Assembly: GCA_037951165.1 (NCBI GenBank)
Contig: JBBDHG010000009.1
Coordinates: forward strand, 12,798,501 to 12,862,500
Reading direction: 5' to 3'
DNA from: Lophius americanus
Taxonomy: Eukaryota; Chordata; Actinopteri; Lophiiformes; Lophiidae
DNA length: 64,000 bases
The position numbers were made by a program, and so were the translations under genes. A model generated the notes under the pieces. The model saw only the letters and a program-made list of their open reading frames with translations. It was not told where the DNA came from and did no database searches. This document shows, one piece after another, positions 35,601 to 44,490 of the stretch. The number at the start of each line of letters is the position of its first letter. Position 1 is the first letter of the stretch.

Positions 35601-38600
35601 CACCCCTGTTCTTCATTTACTTCATTGGCTTCCCGTCTCCACCAGGATTGATTATAAGATCTCTCTCCTCACTCACCAGTGCATCGATGATAATGCAACC
35701 CCCTACCTGAAAGAACTACTCAACTCACTGACCTCAACACGATCCCTCCGTTCTACCCACTTAAACCGCCTCCTCCTTCCCCGGACTAATCTCAGCACCA
35801 TGAGTCATTGGGCCTTCTGTTCTAATGCCCCTCTTCTGTGGATTGCCCTCCCTGACCGTCTGTGGAGCCCTCAGATGGTCAGGGACGTTAATTCACAGAC
35901 GACTGAGACTTCTAAAAAAGGACATAAAACTTTCCTTTTTAGCAGAACCTGTAACTTTTAATTAACGTTGATGCTTTTTAGTAATATTTCTATATTATTA
36001 TTATAATATATATATTTTTTAATGCTTTGTAGAACTTTGAGATTTGATCCAAATATAAAGTGTGTTATAAATCAAATGTATTATTATTATTATATATTAT
36101 GTCCTTTTAATTTAAGGGAGGACCCTCCAGTCCCTGACACGCTTTGCTTTACCAGAGATCTCTATGACAAATACTCCCTTGCACCAAATATCAGAGAACT
36201 GTGGACCTCTCTCCAAAGGTACTTAGTAAAACGTCAGTTCAGGTACATTTTACGATGTATTCAATACTTACTAATATGTTTATTTTGACTTCTTTCCTCG
36301 CATTTGGTTTTTCTTCCTGAAGTCCTGGGGAGAATGCCAACATAAAAACAAAGCATGATGGTGGGACTGCAAAATTCTCCTGTTCTCCCTCCACAGAAGA
36401 ATCTGCCGAACCTAAAGACCACAGTTGCATCCACAAGGAGGAGTCTTGTTGTATTAGTGTTGATCTGTGTGCGGCAGACAATATTATAGACAGTGCTGAA
36501 GAATGTAATGATACCAAACGATTAGCAGAGCTCAAACAGGTAGACAATGAGGTAGATGCTCCTTATCCTGCACCTAGACGGCCCTACCCCTGTTTATCAG
36601 CCCTAGCCACAAAAGAGCACATTGCATATCTCGAGATTTTAATGAGTAAAAAAACACCCAGGCTTCCTCCACAGGTAAAAGCATTCTCTACTTGATGGTA
36701 TTTTATTCCTGTCAGTCGCTATGCATTGCTTTTTCATATGATCTGCTCTTATACTTCAGAATTTAATGTCACGAATAAACAGAGAAGTAATGGAGTTCAT
36801 GAGGTACCTGCAAGATGTGGCCAAAACATGTGGTGATGACTACAACGTCATATCAGAGGGAGCTATGCAATACACAGAGGTACTGATACTAGAGTCATCA
36901 TCTATGTGACATCTTAGTCTACACGTTCTTAAACACATCCATAATTTGTTTTATAGGAGTTCCTCGAGGAGTGTTTAAAGGGCATTGAGAGAATTCCCCA
37001 GCTCTATCAGATCCATGAGATGACTAGTTTGACAGGGGGAACATTCAACCCTGGACTGAGGCTGACCTTTGAAAAACAACTTCTAATCATGGTAAGGGGT
37101 TTTGAAGGAAGCCTTTCTTTTCTCATCCAAGTGGGATTATCACATCATATTTTAAACATTTTCATAATTGCCGTTGTCCATTCTTCTGGCCAAACTTTCA
37201 ACATTATGTGTTGAAATGATAAATCTGCCTTTTGATATTGATTCTCTATTTCCTATTTGTACCTTTCATTTCTCCAGGGCAGTGTCGATATTACAGACCA
37301 CAAGATAGTGCCTACTGAAGCTCAGCTTGCATCAGACTATCAGAATGTTTCATCAGTGAATCCTCCAGCTAAAAAAGCTAAGGACATGCACGCTGTAAGC
37401 TATCGTCTCCCTTTTTTAATTACTTCAACAAAGTCAGTGTTTCAATGCAAGCATGGGATTCATGGCCGCAGGTGTTGTGTAACTCCATATCAGCTCTTTA
37501 AGTTTTACAAAAGACACCAAAGGATGTTCATATCATGCTCAGAAGAAAAACCTTACTTATCTGAACGATGCGAGGTCACACACAGTGCTGCCAAAGTAGA
37601 CATTATTTTTGAAACAATGTACATGCTTGTATTTATTTAGCAAATACAATCAATGTTCTGATGTGTAATGTAGTCTTGTTTTCTTTTTGCCACAGGCAAT
37701 CAGTAGTGATAGCAATGCAGAGAAGCTGTGTTCTCGCTATGAGCCTCATGTCTGTCTGACTCCACACGCGCTGGTCAGGCTGCTGGACAACCATGGCCCA
37801 GACTTTGGAGAGCATTGGGAATGTCCTGTTTGGGTCAAATTAAATCCAGGAAAAGGTAATCAACCCTATTCGGCTTCACTGACTGTTGTGGTAGAGCCAA
37901 TTTTGTCTTGACAGCAAAAAAAGCTTGTTTAAATGTACCAAAGAAGCGTTAATGAAGTAATGAATCACATGTCTATATTGATACTAAACATTAAAACACA
38001 GCAATGTGTATGCAAAAATGATTAGTATTTTGTTTTTGTGTACTTTATTGTATTGCATATTTCTTAATAATTTATTTCAAGATTTCACAGCGGCAATGGG
38101 GTAGGAATTTTAGAATAGAAGAAAAGATCATTTTGCTTTTTGAGGAGTGGTGAATGAAGTATTTAGATCTTTCACTTAAGTGAAATGACATACTAACTAG
38201 TAAAATCCCTATATTCAAAACTACTTAAATTAAAGTATGTAAGCGTTATCTGCAAAAATAACAAAGTACTCATGTGGAAGGGAATGGCTTCTTTCAGTGT
38301 TTTTGGATCGACATTACTGTTACGATATTAATGTGTTGGCCTATGTTACTGATGGAGTTATTAAAGATTTAAGTAATTAAGTACTTCATCTGCTGTTGAG
38401 TTGTTGAATCTACAAGAATTTCGTGTCCCGTTTATAGCATAGATGTCCCATCTTTATGACATTTTCCAGATAAACCAAGCTGTTTTTAAAAAAGTTTATA
38501 TATTTTAGTTATTTAGTTTAATTACTTATTTTATTGATTTAGTTTTCTTAAGAAGAAGCAGCATTTTCTCAACACATAAAGACACAAAGCATTTTAAGTC

Positions 38601-41600
38601 GACAAGTTTGAATATATTTAATTTTCACTAGCAATTAAGGATAGAGTTTGAGATTTTGTGGAATAGTAGTATTATGTAGGAATATGCTCAAGTATAGTAC
38701 AAGTTCCTCAGGTTTACATCTAAGTACAATATTTGTGAACTTAAAAGTAACTATTCACCGCTGCTTGTGAGATGTATACTATATTTAAGCAAAGCCATCT
38801 AAGGTAGAACATGGTGTGCAGTTATATTGAATGTCCTCTAGGTGTCACTGTTTCACACATCCTTTTTATCAAATGTTTTATTTCCAGGCAGCGGACAGAA
38901 GACTGTATACATAGACTCACCACTTCTGAAGACTGAAATGACAGTGAGAGAGAGGAGCCATATCTACCACGAGGAAAGTTTGAAGCTTTCCATCAAGAAC
39001 AATGGAAGTAAAAATGTTTTCCATGTACTGACAGAGCTTGCAGAAGAACAACAGCTCTCAGCGGTATGATGTTCAGATGGATGTCTTCCTCAGTGTGCTG
39101 TCATGTAGGTGATCTTATTGCAACACAACCTTGATTCTTTATTTTCTGTTTCTAAATCCATAGAGTTCGCAAAGAAATTTGGTGTCTTTAGAAAACGATA
39201 GTCTTTATTTTGAGGTGGACCTCAATGACCTGGAGACATTTGGAGAATCCCCACCCATTAAAATCCCCAAGGTGCAGACGATGAAGAAACTGCAAGAATC
39301 AAGTGGTAAAAGTAAATCATCTACAAGTTCACCTTCAAGTGAAACTAAACATTTCAAGGGGCAACTTTCAACCACAACTAGCAATCCACTAGAAGAGATT
39401 AACAGCCCATACAGAGATCAGGAGGATGCCATAACAGAGAGGAGTACTAAGCAAGTTGTTAGTGACAACATTGAAACTGAAATTGAACAGAAAAGGCCAG
39501 ACTCTCTTCAAGAAAGTGACCAAGACATCACCTTTACAGAAGACTCAGATGATGAGAAGCTGGTCATTGATGACTCCGTGTGTCCAGCTGTTTCACCTAC
39601 AAAGCTAAGAAAGCCTAAAACTGCACCACCCACTTCTGGCTCCCCAGTTAGCCCTGTCTCAGAGTCTGTACCTGTAAAGACCGAGACGTCATCCCCACAC
39701 AAATCTCGTAAGCAGAGTCAACAATCCAAAAGAGTAAAGGTTGCTGGCGACCAGCTGAGTGACATTCTGCGCATGCAATCAGCCATGTTCAACTCTGCTA
39801 AAGACACGGCCAAAAGCACCACCATATCCCAGGAGTTAGCCTCACCCACCAAATGCACGGGACCATCGGTGCACTGTAATCCGACGTCTCTGGTGAAGCC
39901 CTGTGTGACCTCGTATTTAGAAAGACAGCAGAACCAGGACGGAGCGACCTGCATTGCTGCTCACAATTCTCCACCAACGGCCAAAAGTGTCCCTTTAGAG
40001 CATAAAAGTTAGTGTCAAAATAACTTTCATTCAATTTATTTTCATTATGGGTAATTTACATTGAGTCTATGTTGTTGATTGACACGTTGACCTCATGCAT
40101 GTTACCTTCCTGCCCATGCAGAAATACTGTCATCCGTCCTGCAGGACTGTGCAGAAGATGAACAGGACTATGAGGCCCCAGGGGAAGGCAACTTAATCTA
40201 CAAACTGTACAGCCTGCAAGATTTGCTGCTCATGGTGCGCAGCTCTGTCTCACTGACTCACACCAGAAGGGTAGGCGGCGGCCAAACCCAGGTACACATG
40301 CTAGTTGACATTCTCCTGAATGTTATAGTTCTCCATCACATATCAATGTATAACTTGAATATATGCAAGTCATATTAAGATATCCTTTGTTTCCCACCTC
40401 AATAGCACGTGCCAGTGCATGTCTTGCCCAAACTGGAGTATCAGTTGTGTTACGGGATTGAGTGTCTAAACAGCAGTGAGGCTTGCCAGCTGTGGACTGA
40501 GAAACAGCTCCACTCCAGCACTGTGTCCTACACAGGTAAAAAAAGAGAAAAAAGGATTTTCTCTCCTTCCCTCACAGGGTTTACGGGAGACCACGTGGCA
40601 GTTCCTCCCACGGACCATGCCATAGTCTTTCAATGACTCACCGTCCTACTGAGGCTGTGTGGGGATAAAGTTTATTTTGTTGCCATAGCGACAGCCACAC
40701 TTGATTGTGGGTGATTACAAAGAATACAGTGTGCAGATCTCAGCTAAATGCTGTTTTATGGTCGAGTTAAATACAGTTAATGTAAGTTGTTGAGTTGCCT
40801 GCGATACTTACTCGTATTTAAAGATTCAGGGAAAAACTACTTCTTTCTCCTGTTTCAGGTTTATTGATTAGTTGGCATGTTTAGATACCAACTGGGAATG
40901 CATGTCATAATCTACAAAGAAGATTCAGTTATTTTTTGTATAATATGTTTTTTTTTGCAAAACTGCCAAAATTACATTTCTTTAGCCTAATTGTCAAACT
41001 GGGCAGGATCATCAGTTCACTTCTTTGCTATAGATAGCTTTGAGATGAATTGGATACAAACATGTGTCAGATATCAGAGAGCCTGTATTTCTATGAAGGA
41101 AGTGTTTCAGTTTAAAACAAGTAGATTTTATAGCATTAAAGATTCGACAGATGAAGGAAGTCGGCAAGAGAAAATTAACATTTGTGCTTTGTTGAAAATT
41201 ACGTTGAACTTCACATTATTATGCAACAACAGCTGACAAAAGGCTTATTTGCTTTGTGGTTAATAGCTTTTCATGCAGTTCCTTGAGAATTCCTCAATTG
41301 TGTATTCACGGTTGTCGTTGGGACTTTTGAGTGATTTCCAGAAAGCACTGTAGAAATTAGCAAGCAGCAGCAGAATCAAGAAAGTAGACAAGACCGAAGG
41401 AACATTTCTTCCTGCCCACTCAAATTATCACAGCCCAGTTGCTCTGTAGGCACCAGGAATGGCATTGATGATGAAGTGAAGCTCCTGATGTGCCCGCTTA
41501 TTAGCTCTTGTTCTCTTATCTGTGTTTCTCTCTCACCCTACCCTCCTATATCTGCAGCGCACATCAATGCCTTCACATCAAAAGTAGCGCTTCTGAGAAA

Positions 41601-43380
41601 GCTGCCAGATGACTGGAAGCCCAACACCTCCTGTGGGTTCAAGTGAGTGTCGTTACGATGGGTGTGTGCAGATGATGGGACTTAAGCTAATAACATGTTA
41701 CTAGAGAGATGCAGTCAGTTTATCTATAATCCAGGCCTTTTCATCAATGTGTAGCACTCATCACCTCTGTTTTTTCCACCACAACTAGAGCTGACAATTA
41801 AATCTCTGTCAAAGTAGACAAGCTTTAACCTGATGATATCTCGCTTCCATCAACAGCCCGACAAAGTCACTGAATATACTGCACCACCTACTGAAAAAGC
41901 TAACTCGGTGAGTTGTAAAGGACCTTGTTTTTTCTGAGATTGTAAGTGTTGAACTCTCAGAGGGATTTGACTAAAATATATTGTCCACTAAGACAGTTAA
42001 AAATAAAGAAATATTTGTAGAGAGAATGTGACTGAGAAGCTTTACATCTGATGTGAATTAAATGCAGCTTTTTTTTAAAGTTTTTATGTATAGAATTAGT
42101 TTAACTTTAGACTGATTTGTCTTAAACTATGTGGTAAAGTGAGACAAATGAATCAATATGCTCATGTTTTCCACTCTTATCATCTATTGATGTCATCAAA
42201 ACAAATGTTCAGCGTACGCATCTGCTTCTATCTGTCCTCAACAGTCAGCTGAAAATGATGAAATAACTGAATATTAAGGTTTTATCAGCCTCAGCTAAAA
42301 AGTATGATGTAAGTCTGTCTACATATTTGTGTTGGGTTGTTACACAATCGGTTACTCAGGGACAACCAGTAATGTGTCCTGCTCTGCTGTCTTTAAAGCT
42401 TTGGAGTGCTTTAACTTGTCTCTGTTTTTTGGTATTTGTCCTCGACATACCTCTGATTTGGGCATCTTTAGGTTAGAAGAAGGACACTACCTGGTTGTCC
42501 ACAAGGCAGGTGACCCATTTGCGACTTTATTAAAAGCAGTTAATGGAAAAGCTGCTCGGGCGTCGTACAACTTAGCGCAAATCCACAGCTCTGTCCCACA
42601 GCCGCCTTCCTCCGGCCTCGTTCCCTGGATACCTGTGGATCCAGCTGTGGTCCTGCCCTTCCACAAGAAACACAACCAGGTCCCCTGCACCTTCCCAGTA
42701 AAACACATCTCAAAGGTTTGAAATTTATTTATGATGCCGTAGTAACTGAGTTGGTAGATGGCACTATGACAAAACATGACCAAAGAAATAATAGCAGTGA
42801 GGTAAAAAGTTGTTTTAGCTATTAGGAAGCGTTGATTGTTTTAATGTGTATGAGATCCACACCCTCTGTTAGAGGAAAAACACGCCCACACACACACACA
42901 GAGGGAGTCATAATTCAATATGAATGGGGTCTACGTTGGGGTGAGTTCAAGATAAATATCAAGACTGGCTGACCCACCCCACTGCTGTAAAGTTTTTCTG
43001 ACAAGCCCAGAAATAACAAGTGGGACAATGTAGAGCATAGAAATACAAACGAGCTCAGCGAGTTCTATCGGTGCTACATGGTGGACACTCCTTGTATACA
43101 TGACTGAAATTCCACACAGCAAAGACTTACGTACTTGTAAAATAGCAAAAGAAAAATCAATAATATAAAATTTTGATTTCGGACGTTTGAATATTAGACA
43201 TTTGACACAATGAGAAAAAAACATTTGAGTTGTGTGAAGTATGATCAATCTAATTTCAGCCTTTTTATCTTACAGCAACCATATGATGGGCCGTCGTCCA
43301 CAAACAAGAAAAGGAAGAGAAATAAACGGGCAGTCAGGCGAAACAATTATATGAAAAACCTCATCCAGAAGTCAATTTAA
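32597..43380 (+). CDS. ice2: Little elongation complex subunit 2 (NARG2 family), 15 coding exons
   Basis: ICE2 works with ICE1, ELL and ZC3H8 in the little elongation complex, which supports snRNA transcription in nuclear Cajal and locus bodies. Exons: 32597-32610, 36117-36218, 36323-36674, 36760-36879, 36957-37091, 37278-37394, 37696-37855, 38888-39063, 39164-40007, 40122-40291, 40406-40535, 41558-41642, 41857-41907, 42472-42715, 43276-43380. All phases close, giving 2805 nt, 934 aa (human about 982). Recognised by alignment to remembered human ICE2: conserved N-terminal blocks such as HEMTSL and RYEPHV, a disordered middle (393-674) with an acidic-hydrophobic patch at 519-529, and the conserved C-terminal NARG2 domain (about 675-900: YKLYSLQDLLLMVR, VLPKLEYQ, VPWIPVDPAVVLPFH, PCTFP). 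A basic tail KKRKRNKR (911-918) is a likely nuclear signal. The start ATGG has A at -3, a strong context. Confidence 0.93.
33250..33388. mobile_element. hAT-like MITE fragment (copy 2)
   Basis: Contains AAGTACAAGTACCCTAAATG, GTACTTGCGTACAGTAC and ATGTACTTTGTTACTATTAA, typical words of the abundant fish MITE. Only one end is present, in ice2 intron 1. Confidence 0.55.
33861..34085 (+). mobile_element. Tc1/mariner-like fragment (copy 4)
   Basis: GGAACCTGTCAGTAGTTGGG, GTCATTGAAGTTGATATATT and GACAAAGGCTAAATTGTGAT follow the same order as copies 2 and 3, but more diverged. Lies in ice2 intron 1. Confidence 0.55.
34320..36085 (+). pseudogene. Broken LINE (L2-like) reverse transcriptase in ice2 intron 1
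   Basis: A 5'-truncated non-LTR retrotransposon. The first frame (34261-34923) has ALDPFPIALVKTNISSISPL and MNQSLQAGFVPSALKAAIIR, the N-terminal palm region of fish LINE reverse transcriptases. Further RT words continue in shifted frames. The last frame (35575-35961) has HLLHWLPVSTRIDYKISLLT, the usual C-terminal part. The 3' end GCTTTGTAGAACTTTGAGAT followed by (ATT)n at about 36080-36100 is the usual tail. Frameshifts and stops make it inactive. Same strand as ice2; the (ATT)n tail ends about 15 bp from exon 2. Confidence 0.8.
36117..36218 (+). CDS. ice2: ice2 exon 2
   Basis: 102 bp, residues 5-39 (EDPPVPDTLCFTRDLYDKYS then LAPNIRELW). It corresponds to the human block FSRENYKDHSMAPSLKEL. 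Donor aaag|gtactt. Confidence 0.85.
36323..36674 (+). CDS. ice2: ice2 exon 3
   Basis: 352 bp, residues 39-156. A Cys/Asp/Glu-rich variable part is followed by PYPAPRRPYPCLSALATKEH, which aligns with human PYPRFSRFSQREQRSYVDLL. Donor acag|gtaaaa. Confidence 0.88.
36760..36879 (+). CDS. ice2: ice2 exon 4
   Basis: 120 bp, residues 157-196 (REVMEFMRYLQDVAKTCGDD YN...), aligning with human EEVTEFLKFLQNSAKKCAQD. Donor agag|gtactg. Confidence 0.9.
36957..37091 (+). CDS. ice2: ice2 exon 5
   Basis: 135 bp, residues 197-241, with LYQIHEMTSLTGG aligning to human FYTLHEVTSLMGF. Donor catg|gtaagg. Confidence 0.9.
37278..37394 (+). CDS. ice2: ice2 exon 6
   Basis: 117 bp, residues 242-280, a weakly conserved linker (GSVDITDHKIVPTEAQLASD onward). 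Donor cgct|gtaagc. Confidence 0.88.
37696..37855 (+). CDS. ice2: ice2 exon 7
   Basis: 160 bp, residues 281-334. SDSNAEKLCSRYEPHVCLTP aligns with human KDPNAEKLVSRYHPQIALTS, and LLDNHGPDFGEHWECPVW with LLNNHGPTYKEQWEIPVC. Confidence 0.93.
38146..38764. mobile_element. hAT-like MITE (copy 3), complete
   Basis: Ends GAGTGGTGAATGAAGTATTT and AAAGTAACTATTCACCGCTG are inverted copies around a 620-bp A/T-rich centre. Lies in the ice2 intron between exons 7 and 8. Confidence 0.65.
38888..39063 (+). CDS. ice2: ice2 exon 8
   Basis: 176 bp, residues 334-392. VYIDSPLLKTEMTVRERSHI aligns with human IYINSPLPQKKMTMRERNQI. Donor agcg|gtatga. Confidence 0.93.
39164..40007 (+). CDS. ice2: ice2 exon 9, large disordered exon
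   Basis: 844 bp, residues 393-674. It starts near an acidic ELETFG-type motif (DLETFGESPP) and is rich in Ser, Thr, Pro and Lys. DSDDEKLVIDD (519-529) resembles a SUMO-interacting motif and aligns with human SDTDEECLIIDT. DILRMQ (592-597) aligns with human EILKMQ. Donor aaaa|gttagt. Confidence 0.92.
40122..40291 (+). CDS. ice2: ice2 exon 10
   Basis: 170 bp, residues 674-730. YEAPGEGNLIYKLYSLQDLL opens the C-terminal NARG2 domain. Two in-frame donors exist, gtaggc at 40271 and gtacac at 40292. The longer form adds VGGGQTQ and was chosen because human has a similar spacer before its VLPK motif. Confidence 0.88.
40406..40535 (+). CDS. ice2: ice2 exon 11
   Basis: 130 bp, residues 731-774. VHVLPKLEYQLCYGIECLNS aligns with human VYVLPKVEYQACYGVEALTE. 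Donor acag|gtaaaa. Confidence 0.93.
41558..41642 (+). CDS. ice2: ice2 exon 12
   Basis: 85 bp, residues 774-802 (HINAFTSKVALLRKLPDDW), aligning with human HIDAFTSKLFLL. Donor tcaa|gtgagt. Confidence 0.92.
41857..41907 (+). CDS. ice2: ice2 exon 13, 51 nt
   Basis: Short exon, residues 802-819 (PTKSLNILHHLLKKLT), aligning with human FNILQHILKKLSSL. Too short for an ORF scan; found by phase and homology. Donor ctcg|gtgagt. Confidence 0.9.
42472..42715 (+). CDS. ice2: ice2 exon 14
   Basis: 244 bp, residues 819-900. LVPWIPVDPAVVLPFHKKHN then QVPCTFP aligns with human SVPWVPLDPSLLLPYH and IPCTFP. The donor gtttga at 42716 is weak, but its phase fits the next exon. Confidence 0.9.
43276..43380 (+). 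CDS. ice2: ice2 last exon with basic tail
   Basis: Residues 901-934 plus TAA. KKRKRNKRAVRR is a probable bipartite nuclear localisation signal. Acceptor cttacag. Confidence 0.88.
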   Translation, partial: QPYDGPSSTNKKRKRNKRAVRRNNYMKNLIQKSI

Positions 43381-43633
43381 CATCTCCTTTGGCAAGGATT
43401 TGATTGTATTTGTGGAATTTATACTACAGAGTATATGAGTCGGCGGAACAGCTTGGGTCTGTACTGCAAAGGAGAAGTGTTAATATCTATAATTTCATCA
43501 TACTAGAATTACATTATGACCTTGAATGGTACAAGTGAAGCACTTGCACAATAATCCATATGCTTGTATTTTATTTTGTTGATGGACTTTTTATATTTTG
43601 TTACTTGTGAAGTTTTTGTGAAAAGAAATTATA

Positions 43634-43639
43634 AATAAA
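43634..43639 (+). terminator. ice2: Poly(A) signal, ice2
   Basis: AATAAA 254 bp after the ice2 stop, followed within 40 bp by TTGTTGTCG, a GT-rich downstream element. Confidence 0.75.
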
Positions 43640-43659
43640 AATTTGAGTATTCATGGCAG

Positions 43660-43901
43660 CATTGTTGTCGCTTTATACAACTGTTTGGACTATGTGAAGA
43701 TCAGGCTGCTGAGATCCAGCTTCCAGTGACTTCTTGTGTAACAGGGTGGAGTCCTGAATGAATGGAAAAGGGAGGGCATGAGGGGAGGAGATGTGAAAAG
43801 GAGAAACCTTTTTCTGTGAGAGAAGAATTCAACCTCAAAGTTCATTCTACTTAAACATCGCCTGGACAAACCTCTGCATCAGCTCAACTTTTATAATAGA
43901 G
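43660..43901 (+). promoter_or_regulatory. anxa2: anxa2 promoter and non-coding first exon (inferred)
   Basis: The first coding exon has a splice acceptor (ttttccag at 44425-44432) upstream of its ATG, so a 5'UTR exon must precede it. The best donor is ATAGAG|GTAAGTAC at 43902, leaving about 200 bp after the ice2 poly(A) site for both promoter and exon. No TATA box is obvious. Confidence 0.45.
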
Positions 43902-44432
43902 GTAAGTACAGTGTAATTACACTCTTTAATGGGGATTAGTTGTCTAATTAAGACAACCTTAAGACTGCTGAAAGATATAAAGCTCAAGAAAATTTGATTC
44001 TTAACTCTTTCCATTTTGGTCTGTTCAAACTTGTTTGGTCCTTTCCTGGAGTTTGACAAAGTGAAAATGAATTCCTTCTCTTCAGTTTGAGTGTTAATGT
44101 GTGAGTGCACCATTGTGATTCCAGACTAGAGTACAGTAGCATTTTCCAGGGTGTGTCCCTGTGGGGTTTGCTGTGAAGGATGTGTCAGCCTACACCACAG
44201 CTGGTGTAATTTTAGTAGCATCTAACGGTTTAAGTAGAAACTAGAAGGAATGTGACTACACAAAAAGTCATATCTATGATATAAAGGGCATGGCAAGGAT
44301 TTGTCTCAAAAGAAACCCATTATGTTTGAGTTAAGACAGCCTGCCTCTGAAAAGGAAACACCTCACATGACCCGGCTCAGCGATGTCATGATTTAGTCAT
44401 CATGAGTAAAAGATTGTGCACTTATTTTCCAG

Positions 44433-44490
44433 GATATTCAAGATGGCTCTGGTATCACAATTTCTTGGCCAGCTGTCCCTCAATGTTGGG
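44433..44490 (+). CDS. anxa2: anxa2 first coding exon (start at 44443)
   Basis: Ten leader bases, then ATG at 44443 and residues 1-16 (MALVSQFLGQLSLNVG), the amphipathic S100A10-binding helix. Context AAGATGG is strong. Donor tggg|gtaatg. Confidence 0.92.

Noticed and set aside
36022..36116. Met at 36022 as the ice2 start
   Set aside because: This part of the frame is the LINE 3' tail and (ATT)n repeat; a splice acceptor at 36116 and the 14-nt upstream exon explain the start better.
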